Assembly (NCBI GenBank): GCA_947628665.1
Contig: CANRAU010000020.1
Location: forward strand, 1-38,624
Length of the DNA: 38,624 nt
From: an uncultured Clostridia bacterium
GTDB lineage: Bacteria; Bacillota; Clostridia; Oscillospirales; Acutalibacteraceae
Direction: 5' to 3'
Shown piece after piece: positions 15,414-23,383 of the stretch (position 1 is its first letter; every line of letters starts with the position of its first letter). The position numbers were made by a program, and so were the translations under genes. Under the pieces are notes generated by a model. The model searched no databases. It worked only from the letters and a program-made list of their open reading frames with translations, and was not told the origin of the DNA.

Positions 15414-17537
15414 ATGATGAAGAATATGGATATGAAACTGCTGGCGCTTTCCGCCGGGGAAAATTCGGGGATTTTGGCGCGCATTTCGGGCGCACTGAGC
15501 AGCTTTGCACAGGAGAATGCCGCGTTTGCGGTGTACCCGACGCTCAAAGCCATGCTGCCCGATTTTGCCGCGGCCGTTAAAAACGCCCGGCTGATCGTGC
15601 TTGCCATCGACAAGAGCCAATACAACGTCGTCCGTGCCAAGCTTTGCGCGGCGCTGTCGCTTAGGGTGACGCAGGACGACAAAATCTATCGGCTGCTGTC
15701 GGAGAGTACGGGGCTTTCGCATGAGGAAAAATTGAGAAATGCCGTTGTCCCCGAAGGCGCGCGCGTATTTTTATCCGAGGACGGGATCCATTCGGGATTT
15801 GCCGTGCAGAAGGGCGCGCAGTGCATTTTGTTCCTGCCGCTGGACAGCGACCGTATCGACCGCATCTTAAAAAACGGCGTTGTGCCGTATTTGATGCGCC
15901 GCGAAGTGCAGCAAGCTCCCCAAAAAGCGCCAAAGGCCGAAGCAGCGCCGCGAGCGGAAGATTTCGACCCGTTTTCTGCGGATGTGATGCGGCACACCCT
16001 TAATGCGCTGCGGGAAAGCGGCGCGCGCGTGGCCGTCAGCAGCACGCCGGCGGCGCAGACGCTCAAAACCATGGGCGCCTCTCATGCGGATTTTGAGGAT
16101 TTCTTTGTGTTCACGCCGCACGTCGAGGATAAGGGCGATTACAATACGACCGATTACGCCGCGTTGACGGCGAAATCCGCCCGAGAGCTTGCCAAAACGC
16201 AGCTCGGCGCGTGCATTTCCGAAATGGACAGCGGCGAGGGCGGCGACTTCATTTACATCACGGTCGCGGACGACAAAACCGCCGTTGTGCGCAAGCTGTA
16301 CCGCGAGGATCGGGAGACGGAACGCGATTTCATGCAGGACGCGACCGAGGAATTGGTCGCCCTCATTGCCGAGAAAATGTCCGGCAGGGGTGCGGTCGGC
16401 ATAGAGGTCGCGGGCGCAGCCCCTTCGGAGCGCACGGGCTTCTTCTCGACAAAATCGGGGAAAATCGCCGCTGCGGTGTTTGCGTTGGTGCTGATCGCGG
16501 CCATCGTTCTCGGGTGCGTACTCTTTGTGCGCGAGTCCAAAAAGGCCGAGCAGCCGACCACGACCGCGCCGATCATCACGCAAAGCCAAACCGCCGGGGA
16601 AACGCCCGTGGTGACGAATACACTGTCGCTGTCGGAATTGATGTATAAAGAAATGCGCGAGGGCGTGGGGGAAACGCCTGCCGAAGTGACGACGGAGAAC
16701 CCCTCCGGCGCGGCGATCGACATCACCGGCAACGCCGGTCAAACGGCGTCGGATATTCCCGAAACCATGCTCGTCAACGGCCGCGAAATGGACGCGAAAG
16801 AGGCGCTTGCCAAAATGCTTGCGGCAGAGTCGACGGATACGATCTTAAACGAGGAAGCGCTTAAGGCGCAGGCGGTCGCGGCCTACACCTATTTGAAATA
16901 TCGAAATACCAACTGGAAAATTACGGGCGTTTCCTTAGCGGACGAATACAGCGACGAGGTGTATAACGCCGTGCGCGCGGTGTTCGGCGAATATCTTTCG
17001 TTCGGCAACGCCCCTGCGTTTACGCCGTTCTTCCGCCTTTCTGCGGGCAGAACCACTGCGGCCGATGCGGTATACGGAAAGAATTTCCCCTATCTGCGCG
17101 CGGTGGACAGCGTGTCCGACAAAACGCAGGACGAATACAAAACCGAACTGATTTTCTCCGCGACGGATCTGCGCGATTTGGTTTTGGCGTATGACGCCAA
17201 TCTGACGCTGGGCGACGATCCGAGCCAATGGATCGAGATCACCCGCCACGACGGCGCGGTCAATGTGGGCGTCGGCTATGTGGAGACCATATCGGTCGGG
17301 GGCAAGGAGATTTCCGGCATCGATTTTGTAAAAAAGGTCTTACAGGGCAAAAATCTGCCGTCGCAGTGCTTTTCCGTGACGTATGCGCCGAACACGGACG
17401 AATTTATGTTCGAGATTTACGGCGTCGGATACGGCGTCGGTATGAGCCTGCTCGGCGCGGACAAAATGGCGGCAACGGGTTCCGGCTATGCCGAGATCCT
17501 GTCAAAATTTTACGGCGGTACACAGTTGACCGCTTGA
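15414..17537 (+). CDS. Membrane protein with degenerate CinA-like N-terminal half and extracytoplasmic SpoIID/LytB domain
   Basis: A 707-residue protein. Starts at 15414, 15417 and 15426 are all possible behind GAAGGA. Residues about 7-147 follow the pattern of the CinA N-terminal molybdopterin-binding-like domain, including VFLSEDGIHSGFAVQKG and FLPLDSDRIDRILKNGVVPYL near its end. Residues about 190-322 follow the PncC/CinA C-terminal domain (TAKSARELAKTQLGACI, then a TVADDK strand), but the catalytic AESCTGG is replaced by VSSTPAAQ. One membrane helix spans 351-373, then a T/E-rich linker. Residues about 450-705 are SpoIID/LytB-like: EALKAQAVAAYTY after the candidate catalytic Glu472, and YGVGMSLLGAD at 673-683. 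SpoIID proteins are peptidoglycan lytic transglycosylases. The usual His of HGVGM is Tyr673 here. The SpoIID part is confident; the CinA relation is my inference from motif order. Confidence 0.75.
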   Translation: MMKNMDMKLLALSAGENSGILARISGALSSFAQENAAFAVYPTLKAMLPDFAAAVKNARLIVLAIDKSQYNVVRAKLCAALSLRVTQDDKIYRLLSESTGLSHEEKLRNAVVPEGARVFLSEDGIHSGFAVQKGAQCILFLPLDSDRIDRILKNGVVPYLMRREVQQAPQKAPKAEAAPRAEDFDPFSADVMRHTLNALRESGARVAVSSTPAAQTLKTMGASHADFEDFFVFTPHVEDKGDYNTTDYAALTAKSARELAKTQLGACISEMDSGEGGDFIYITVADDKTAVVRKLYREDRETERDFMQDATEELVALIAEKMSGRGAVGIEVAGAAPSERTGFFSTKSGKIAAAVFALVLIAAIVLGCVLFVRESKKAEQPTTTAPIITQSQTAGETPVVTNTLSLSELMYKEMREGVGETPAEVTTENPSGAAIDITGNAGQTASDIPETMLVNGREMDAKEALAKMLAAESTDTILNEEALKAQAVAAYTYLKYRNTNWKITGVSLADEYSDEVYNAVRAVFGEYLSFGNAPAFTPFFRLSAGRTTAADAVYGKNFPYLRAVDSVSDKTQDEYKTELIFSATDLRDLVLAYDANLTLGDDPSQWIEITRHDGAVNVGVGYVETISVGGKEISGIDFVKKVLQGKNLPSQCFSVTYAPNTDEFMFEIYGVGYGVGMSLLGADKMAATGSGYAEILSKFYGGTQLTA

Positions 17538-17562
17538 TTTCATTCCGGGAGGTTACATAGCC

Positions 17563-18576
17563 ATGGCGATTTTGATTACAGGCGGAACAGGGTTTATCGG
17601 CTCGCATACCTGCATTTCCTTAACGGAGGCGGGCTATGACGTGGTCATTGTGGACAATTACTACAATTCCAGCCCCAAGTCCTTAGCGCGCATCTGCGAG
17701 CTGTGCGGAAAGGATTTAAAATTTTACGAGTGCGACATTCGCGACAAGGCGGGGCTGCAGCGTGTATTTACGGAGAATAAAATCGATGCGGTCATCCATT
17801 TCGCAGGGCTGAAGGCTGTCGGCGAATCCTGCCAAAAGCCTTTGGAGTATTATGACAACAATGTCAACGGCACGCTCTGCCTGTGCGATGTCATGCGGCA
17901 AAACGGCTGCAAAAATATCGTGTTCAGTTCGTCCGCAACGGTTTACGGCATGCACAATGTCTCGCCGCTGAAAGAGACGATGCCCACGGGCGGCACCACC
18001 AATCCCTACGGCACCACAAAATATATGATCGAAATCATTTTGCAGGACATCGCGAAAGCAGACCCCGCGTGGAACGTCACACTCCTGCGGTATTTCAACC
18101 CCATCGGCGCGCACAAAAGCGGCAGGATCGGCGAAAATCCGAACGGCATTCCGAATAACCTCATGCCCTATATCACGCAGGTCGCCATCGGCAAACTGCC
18201 GGAGCTTTCGGTTTACGGCGACGATTACGATACGCCCGATGGCACGGGTGTGCGCGACTACATCCATGTGGTGGATTTGGCCGAAGGGCATGTGAAGGCG
18301 CTGGACCAGATGCTTACGGGCAACAAGGGCGTACAGATTTTCAACCTCGGTACGGGCGTTGGGTACAGCGTGCTGGATATCATTCATGCGTTCGAGGAGG
18401 CCAACGGCGTCAAGATCCCGTATAAGATCGTCGGCCGCCGACCGGGTGATATTGCGACCTGCTATTCCGACCCCACCAAGGCGCGCGAGGTACTCGGCTG
18501 GGAAACCAAGCGCGGGCTTCGGGAAATGTGCGAGGATTCCTGGCGCTGGCAGAGCATGAATCCTAACGGCTTTTAA
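17563..18576 (+). CDS. galE: UDP-glucose 4-epimerase
   Basis: A 337-residue extended short-chain dehydrogenase, the family's typical length, with GGGAGGT before ATG 17563. It shows the NAD motif GGTGFIGSHTC at the N-terminus, FSSSATVYG with the catalytic serine region, NPYGTTK with the Tyr/Lys pair, and RYFNPIGAH. The cytosolic enzyme interconverts UDP-glucose and UDP-galactose through a 4-keto intermediate. It serves the Leloir pathway and supply of galactose units for surface polysaccharides. It follows the SpoIID-like gene by 25 nt and no other gal gene is adjacent. A wall or glycan role is therefore as likely as galactose catabolism. Confidence 0.95.
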   Translation: MAILITGGTGFIGSHTCISLTEAGYDVVIVDNYYNSSPKSLARICELCGKDLKFYECDIRDKAGLQRVFTENKIDAVIHFAGLKAVGESCQKPLEYYDNNVNGTLCLCDVMRQNGCKNIVFSSSATVYGMHNVSPLKETMPTGGTTNPYGTTKYMIEIILQDIAKADPAWNVTLLRYFNPIGAHKSGRIGENPNGIPNNLMPYITQVAIGKLPELSVYGDDYDTPDGTGVRDYIHVVDLAEGHVKALDQMLTGNKGVQIFNLGTGVGYSVLDIIHAFEEANGVKIPYKIVGRRPGDIATCYSDPTKAREVLGWETKRGLREMCEDSWRWQSMNPNGF

Positions 18577-18607
18577 CGGATAAAAACAACCTGTCGAAAG
18601 GAGCAGT

Positions 18608-19180
18608 ATGATGAAGAAAAAAGGTTTGATCGCTTTGGCGGTCGTTATAGTGGTCGTGCTTATATTGGTTGGCACGGGCATCAGTTCTTATAACGAATTG
18701 GTGGAGGATCACGAGGAGGTCGCAGCAGAACAAGCCAATATTGAGACGTATTTGCAGCGCCGCGCGGATCTGATCCCGAATCTGGTCAGCACCGTAAAGG
18801 GTTACGCGGCACACGAGGAAGAGGTGTTCACCGCGCTTGCCGACGCGCGTGCGGCGCTGGCGGGAGCAAGCACCGTAGAGGAAATGAACCAGGCAAACGA
18901 TCAACTGGATTCCGCGCTTTCCCGACTTCTCGTCGTGGTGGAAAATTATCCGGAATTAAAGGCGGATCAGCAGTTTATCAATTTGCAGGACGAACTGGCA
19001 GGCTCTGAAAACCGCATTGCACAAGCGCGGAACGAATACAACGAAGAAGTGCGGGAATACAATGCCGAGATCCGCAAATTCCCGACCTCGATTTTTGCAA
19101 AAATGTTCGGTTTTGAATCGGCCGTGTATTTTGAGGCAACGGAAGCATCGCAAACCGTGCCGACCGTGGACTTTGATTAA
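18608..19180 (+). CDS. lemA: LemA family membrane protein
   Basis: A 190-residue protein. GAAAGGAG (18596-18603) precedes ATGs at 18608 and 18611; either may be used. A single N-terminal membrane helix (about residues 6-27) is followed by the LemA helical domain, with the family signature VEDHEEVAAEQANIETYLQRRADLIPNLV broken at usual positions. LemA proteins are predicted to expose a short N-terminus outside and a helical body inside. Their function is unknown. They commonly pair with a TPM-domain protein, as here 21 nt downstream, which suggests a joint membrane or envelope-quality role. Confidence 0.92.
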   Translation: MMKKKGLIALAVVIVVVLILVGTGISSYNELVEDHEEVAAEQANIETYLQRRADLIPNLVSTVKGYAAHEEEVFTALADARAALAGASTVEEMNQANDQLDSALSRLLVVVENYPELKADQQFINLQDELAGSENRIAQARNEYNEEVREYNAEIRKFPTSIFAKMFGFESAVYFEATEASQTVPTVDFD

Positions 19181-19201
19181 CGAGCGGAAGGAAACAGAGG
19201 G

Positions 19202-20029
19202 ATGAAACGATTGGCGGCTCTTTTGGGAGCAGCGCTTTTGTGCGTGGTTGTGCTTGTGCCCGCATCGGCGGCAAAAACGACCTATCCGCAGCCGACAAAC
19301 AGCTTTTTTGTCAATGATTTTGCAGACTGCCTGACCGAGCAGGACGAAGCCCAAATGCAGCAGCTTGGTGAAGAACTGTATCGGGCGACCGAGGCACAGG
19401 CGGTCGTGGTCACGGTGCGTTCTTTGGACGGCGAATCCATCGAAGATTACGGCTACGGCCTTGCAAACGCCTGGGGAATCGGGGAGGAGGAAGCGGATTC
19501 CGGCGTGCTGCTTTTGCTCTCCACAGAGGATCGCAAGGTGCGCATCGAAGTCGGCAAGGGCTTGGAAGGGCGATTGACCGACGGCAAGACAGGACGCATT
19601 TTGGACGAGTACGCCATTCCCTATTTGCGCGAGGACAATTTTTCCGAAGGACTTTTGCAGGCTTACACGGTTATCGTCAACGAGGTGTATACCGAATATG
19701 GAATAGAGGTTTCGGATTACACGCCCGTGGAGGAGAATAAACCCGTAAAGACGGAGAGTTATGTAGGGGCGGGCAAAGCGTTTGCGTTCATCCTGCCGAT
19801 CTTGCTTACCGTGGCCTTGATTCTCTGGAACAATATCAGCGGTCCGCGCCCAAGAAGACGACGCCACGGCGATAGCCCCTTTTACGGCGGCTTTTATGGC
19901 GGCGGGGGCGGCTCTTTTGGGGGCGGCGGTTCGTTCGGCGGCGGCTCATTCGGCGGAAGCGGCGGAGGAGGTTCCTTTGGCGGCGGAGGCGGCTCGTTCG
20001 GGGGCGGCGGCAGTTCACGCGGGTTCTGA
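19202..20029 (+). CDS. TPM domain membrane protein (YgcG-like) with glycine-rich tail
   Basis: A 275-residue protein. A signal peptide covers about residues 1-23 (cleavage near ASA-AK). The TPM domain lies at about 30-150, with FVNDFADCLTEQDEAQM, SGVLLLLS and GKGLEGRLTDGKTGRILDE. A second membrane helix is at about 193-209, followed by an arginine-rich patch. The last 45 residues are almost only G, S and F in GGSFGGG repeats. The TPM domain would face outside and the tail inside. Such tails are common in TPM/YgcG proteins next to LemA. Proposed roles range from phosphatase-like activity to envelope repair and remain unsettled. Confidence 0.9.
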   Translation: MKRLAALLGAALLCVVVLVPASAAKTTYPQPTNSFFVNDFADCLTEQDEAQMQQLGEELYRATEAQAVVVTVRSLDGESIEDYGYGLANAWGIGEEEADSGVLLLLSTEDRKVRIEVGKGLEGRLTDGKTGRILDEYAIPYLREDNFSEGLLQAYTVIVNEVYTEYGIEVSDYTPVEENKPVKTESYVGAGKAFAFILPILLTVALILWNNISGPRPRRRRHGDSPFYGGFYGGGGGSFGGGGSFGGGSFGGSGGGGSFGGGGGSFGGGGSSRGF

Positions 20030-20093
20030 CGCGGCGCGAAGCGGCTCAAACGTCTCCTTTCCCAAAGAAAGAAAAACAGAAAAAGGAAAAGAA

Positions 20094-20134
20094 AAAACGG
20101 CTTTTCGCTCCCTTTCGGGGCGGAAGGCCGTTTT
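20094..20134. terminator. Bidirectional terminator between the TPM gene and the HD-domain gene
   Basis: An 18-bp stem (20094-20111 with 20117-20134, three G-U pairs, loop CTTTC) begins with AAAACGGC and ends with GCCGTTTT. The minus strand reads into a T-rich tract, giving a good terminator for the convergent HD gene. The plus strand has only TTTTGC. Confidence 0.8.
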
Positions 20135-20154
20135 GCTGTATGCGGTTGAAACAG

Positions 20155-20736
20155 TTATTGCAGCTGATCCAGCGGCTGCCGATAAGCGGGTAAAAATTCC
20201 TCTAAAAATATCCGCAATTCCGGGCAGTCCATGTTTTCGAGCGCTTTTTTGGTTGCCTTTTGCGCGTCGGAAAATTCCGCGTTGCCCGCGCGCTGCTCCT
20301 CAATACATTTGATGTACGCCGAGAGCTTGTCCGCCGCCTTGACGAGCCGCCGAAGCTTGGCGTCCTCGCCCGTGTCAGCCAGCAACGGCTGATAGTCCGA
20401 CCGCAGATCGTCGGGCAGCATGGAGAGCAGGCGATCCTGCGCGTGCCGCTCCACATCGGCGTAGGCCTTGCGCATTTCGCCGCTGAAATATTTCACGGGC
20501 GTGGGCATATCGCCCGTAATGATCTCGGGTACGTCGTGGTAAAGCCCCAGCAGGGCAGCGCGCGCTACATCGTAGTGCTGCCCCAAACGCCGATTTCCTA
20601 TGACTGCCAAGGCATGCGAAAGCGTCGCGACCTCATAGGAATGCTGGCTCAGTGTCTCATAGGTGGTGTTGCGCATCAGCGCCCAGCGATTGATGTATTT
20701 GATGCGGGAAATAAAGGCGAAAAAATTGTTTTTCAT
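20155..20736 (-). CDS. HD-domain 5'-deoxynucleotidase, YfbR-like
   Basis: A 193-residue protein with GGAG 8 nt before ATG 20736. It opens with the YfbR-type RWALMRNTTYETLSQHSYEVATLSHAL. The metal ligands of an HD phosphohydrolase follow: His in SQHS, HD in GLYHDVPE, and a later Asp in KAADKLSAYIKC. YfbR enzymes remove phosphate from deoxyribonucleoside 5'-monophosphates in a divalent-metal-dependent way and help balance nucleotide pools. It is a single gene ending at a bidirectional terminator. An intrinsic terminator sits only about 4 nt upstream of its ribosome binding site, which is unusual for an independently transcribed gene. Confidence 0.88.
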   Translation of the reverse strand: MKNNFFAFISRIKYINRWALMRNTTYETLSQHSYEVATLSHALAVIGNRRLGQHYDVARAALLGLYHDVPEIITGDMPTPVKYFSGEMRKAYADVERHAQDRLLSMLPDDLRSDYQPLLADTGEDAKLRRLVKAADKLSAYIKCIEEQRAGNAEFSDAQKATKKALENMDCPELRIFLEEFLPAYRQPLDQLQ

Positions 20737-20751
20737 AGGTCGTTCTCCAAA

Positions 20752-20780
20752 GCAAAAGCCCGCGCGGTGCGGGCTTTTGC
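20752..20780. terminator. Terminator after the DUF4474 gene, directly upstream of the HD gene
   Basis: GCAAAAGCCCGC (20752-20763) pairs perfectly with GCGGGCTTTTGC (20769-20780) around 5 nt. On the minus strand it ends in TTTTGCTTT. A smaller hairpin, GGGTTC/GAACCC, lies at 20787-20807. No separate promoter for the HD gene is seen between this stem and its start. Confidence 0.8.
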
Positions 20781-20816
20781 TGTTTTGGGTTCGAGAGGGA
20801 TGAACCCATCTTCTAT

Positions 20817-21749
20817 TTAATAGTTGGTATTGCCTACGCTATGCCACAGGATGAAGTAATCAAAGCCTTCGCGTTTGTATGTGTCCATCTGGGAGGAAGC
20901 GTCACCCTTCTTAAAGCCTGCGCGCTGCAAACCGCCCTCCATCGCAGCGGCCATGTTGGCGTCATATGTACGAATGCGCGCCGACATGACAAGATCGGTG
21001 GGAACGACCACGCCGGCTTTAAACCCGGTCAGCCACCAGTGCTTTTGCCAGCCTCGGGTGAAATACTTGTGACCGCTGCGGTAATCGGCGGGGGTCAAAT
21101 ACATGGTGTAGGACATATACATCAAATGGTCGTCATCCGCGCAGAAATACAATTCCTCGGTTTCGCCCGGATTCTTGTAATACACGCCGATCTCCGCACC
21201 GCCGAACACACCGTACTGCCCTTTCCAGAACTGCAAACGCCAGTTTTTCCCGGCGTAATCAAAGTCTACCTTGGTGGTCAAATAGGTCATATTGCCAAAA
21301 GCGGCTACAGTGTCGTAATGCTTGATATAATTGCCTTCGCGCTGCCAACTGTCGATCTCGGTGTAGAACACGCCTTCATCGGAGTCGTAATTGTACCCGA
21401 ACGCGTTGATGAGCGCGGCCACCGTGGAAAGATCGACGCCACTGCCCTGCGCGGCGTTGGAGACCTCCTTGGAGGGCGCGGTCGTGGACGGCGCTTTTTG
21501 GGTAGTGCTTCCCTTGTTAGAAGTCGGCTTTTTGGTCGTCGTTTCAGGCGCGGTTGTGGCTTCGGTGGAAGGCGTCGTTTCCGTGTTCGTTTCCGCCGGC
21601 GTCGTCGCGGAAGGCGTAGGAGAAGCAATGCTGTTAGCGCCGCGCGTGATCTCCTCTTCCGTTTCCCCATTGCCGCAGGACGCGAAAACGCAAGTCATCA
21701 TCACGATGGCAAGAATCGCCGCAAGAGCTCTTTTCACCATGGGATTCAT
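20817..21749 (-). CDS. DUF4474 domain lipoprotein
   Basis: A 310-residue protein. The start at 21749 has GGAGGT about 8 nt before it; a much longer open frame upstream crosses ahcY and is not real. Residues 1-27 form a lipoprotein signal peptide with lipobox FASC. A low-complexity linker of T, P, S, E and K (about 35-95) follows, typical of surface proteins spanning the wall. The C-terminal domain, about 200 residues rich in aromatic residues (GNMTYLTTKVDFDYAGKNW, QFWKGQYGVFGGAEIGVYY), matches my recollection of DUF4474. The function is unknown. It stands alone, with its own promoter and terminator. Confidence 0.8.
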   Translation of the reverse strand: MNPMVKRALAAILAIVMMTCVFASCGNGETEEEITRGANSIASPTPSATTPAETNTETTPSTEATTAPETTTKKPTSNKGSTTQKAPSTTAPSKEVSNAAQGSGVDLSTVAALINAFGYNYDSDEGVFYTEIDSWQREGNYIKHYDTVAAFGNMTYLTTKVDFDYAGKNWRLQFWKGQYGVFGGAEIGVYYKNPGETEELYFCADDDHLMYMSYTMYLTPADYRSGHKYFTRGWQKHWWLTGFKAGVVVPTDLVMSARIRTYDANMAAAMEGGLQRAGFKKGDASSQMDTYKREGFDYFILWHSVGNTNY

Positions 21750-21783
21750 ATAGCAGACCTCCGTTACTTTTTCTCTACTTAAA

Positions 21784-21812
21784 ATTATCGCATAATTTTG
21801 TCGATGTGTCAA
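21784..21812 (-). promoter_or_regulatory. Sigma-A promoter of the DUF4474 lipoprotein gene
   Basis: On the minus strand a perfect TTGACA (21807-21812), a 17-bp spacer and GATAAT (21784-21789) lie 35 nt upstream of the start codon. Confidence 0.8.
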
Positions 21813-21859
21813 TAACATCTCTTGCATTTTTTGCGTCGCTGTGGTACGCTGTTCACGGC

Positions 21860-21930
21860 TTGACACTTCCTTCAAAGAAGGGTCATTTTTCGGGAAGAAT
21901 TTTATACGATGCCGCAGGACGCTCTGCGGC
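21860..21930 (+). promoter_or_regulatory. Leader region of ahcY with TTGACA box and two hairpins
   Basis: A perfect TTGACA lies at 21860-21865, but no good -10 stands at the right distance; TATACG at 21903 is a possible one. Hairpins CCTTC/GAAGG (21869-21881, followed by ATTTTT) and GCCGCAG/CTGCGGC (21911-21930) lie before the ahcY ribosome binding site. The first resembles a small terminator and could attenuate. No known S-adenosylhomocysteine riboswitch pattern was recognised. Confidence 0.35.
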
Positions 21931-21947
21931 AGGAAAAGGAAAGAATT

Positions 21948-23192
21948 ATGTCGATCATCCGAAATCCGGAGCTGTATGCATCCGGCGAACAAAAAATCGC
22001 TTGGGTCAAGGGGAATATGCCGCTTTTGCGGGGGCTTGAGGCCGAATTCCGAGACGAGCAGCCTTTTGTGGGGCTTCGCGTGGCGCTTTCGGTGCATTTG
22101 GAGGCGAAAACCGCGTATCTCTGCCGCGTGCTGCAGGCGGGCGGCGCGCAAATGGCGGTGACGGGCAGCAACCCGCTCTCTACCCAGGATGACGTTGCCG
22201 CAGCGCTCGTTCACGGCGGCATGGAGGTGTTCGCCGTACATGGGGCTGACGCGGCGGAATACCGTGCGCATTTGTGCGAGGTCATGGAGACAAGACCGCA
22301 GATCATCATCGACGACGGCGGTGATCTTGTCAATCTGCTGCACAACGACTATCCCGCGTATCTTGCAGAGGTACTCGGCGGCTGTGAAGAAACCACCACG
22401 GGTATTTTGCGCCTTATGGCCATGGCGAAGCAGGGAAGTCTCAAAATTCCGATGCTGGCGGTCAACAATGCAAAATGCAAATACCTCTTTGACAACCGCT
22501 ATGGTACGGGACAATCGGTTTGGGACGGCATCAACCGTACCACCAATTTGATCGTCGCGGGGAAGACCGTCGTCGTCGCGGGGTACGGCTGGTGCGGCAA
22601 GGGCGTGGCCATGCGCGCGAAGGGCTTGGGCGCGCAGGTGGTCGTGACCGAGATCGACGCGGTCAAGGCCATGGAGGCAGTTATGGACGGCTTCACCGTT
22701 TTGCCGATGGAGCAAGCCGCCGAAGTGGGCGACTTCTTCATTACCGTGACGGGCTGCAAGGACGTGATCACGGAAAAGGCCATGCGCCGCATGAAAAACG
22801 GCGCGCTGCTTTGCAATGCGGGGCATTTCAATGTGGAAATCAACGTCGGCGATTTGGAAAAGCTCTCGGTGGAGCAGTTTGAAAGCCGCAAAAATATCAC
22901 GGGCTACAGAATGGCGGATGGCCGCGTGCTACATTTGATCGCCGAGGGGCGGCTGGTCAATCTGGCGGCGGGGGATGGACATCCTGCGGAAATCATGGAT
23001 ATGAGCTTCGCCATACAGGCGCTTTGCGCGCGGCACATTGCAAAAAACGGCAAAACGCTTGCGGCGGGGGTGCATCCCGTGCCGGAAGAGATCGACCACG
23101 AGGTCGCGCGCCGGAAGCTCAGCGCATGGGGCGTTTCGGTGGATACGCTCAGCCCTGAGCAGGAACGGTATTTGAATAGCTGGAACGGCTGA
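21948..23192 (+). CDS. ahcY: Adenosylhomocysteinase
   Basis: A 414-residue protein, matching the shorter bacterial/archaeal form that lacks the insertion of the longer enzymes. ATG 21948 follows AAAAGGAAAG; upstream in-frame codons lack a site. It has the substrate region VTGSNPLSTQDDVAAAL, the lysine-bearing VNNAKCKYLFDNRYGTGQS, the NAD motif VAGYGWCGKGVAMRAKGLGA and NAGHFNVEI. The NAD-bound enzyme splits S-adenosylhomocysteine into homocysteine and adenosine, relieving inhibition of methyltransferases. It is transcribed alone and divergent from the DUF4474 lipoprotein gene. The 150 nt after it hold no gene before the shared terminator at 23324. Confidence 0.95.
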   Translation: MSIIRNPELYASGEQKIAWVKGNMPLLRGLEAEFRDEQPFVGLRVALSVHLEAKTAYLCRVLQAGGAQMAVTGSNPLSTQDDVAAALVHGGMEVFAVHGADAAEYRAHLCEVMETRPQIIIDDGGDLVNLLHNDYPAYLAEVLGGCEETTTGILRLMAMAKQGSLKIPMLAVNNAKCKYLFDNRYGTGQSVWDGINRTTNLIVAGKTVVVAGYGWCGKGVAMRAKGLGAQVVVTEIDAVKAMEAVMDGFTVLPMEQAAEVGDFFITVTGCKDVITEKAMRRMKNGALLCNAGHFNVEINVGDLEKLSVEQFESRKNITGYRMADGRVLHLIAEGRLVNLAAGDGHPAEIMDMSFAIQALCARHIAKNGKTLAAGVHPVPEEIDHEVARRKLSAWGVSVDTLSPEQERYLNSWNG

Positions 23193-23323
23193 TTTTAGAT
23201 TTTAGATAGTAGATAAAGAATGCGGTCACTACAGAAAGCCGCACCAAGCAAATAGCCCCCTCTGATGAGGAGAGACGCATAAAATTTTCGGTGTTTGCTT
23301 TCTCATACGCCGAAGTCTGTTAA

Positions 23324-23361
23324 AAAAGTGTCCGTCAAGTAGTTGCTTGACGGACACTTTT
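23324..23361. terminator. Bidirectional terminator between ahcY and nadC
   Basis: A perfect 16-bp stem (23324-23339 with 23346-23361, loop TAGTTG) starts AAAAGTGTCC and ends GGACACTTTT. Minus-strand readout continues TTTTTTAAC and the plus strand TTTTGG. It serves both converging genes. Confidence 0.9.
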
Positions 23362-23383
23362 GGTTTCGATATACGCACAAATT

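Noticed and set aside
21750-21947. S-adenosylhomocysteine riboswitch upstream of ahcY
   Set aside because: Hairpins exist, but the conserved sequence blocks and pseudoknot of that class were not recognised.
20817-22826. A 669-codon frame extending the DUF4474 lipoprotein upstream through ahcY
   Set aside because: The extension is antisense to ahcY. The signal peptide, ribosome binding site and promoter all place the start at 21749.
23193-23323. A CTGATGA-containing stretch after ahcY considered as a hammerhead ribozyme
   Set aside because: The required GAAA strand and the third stem could not be found at suitable positions.
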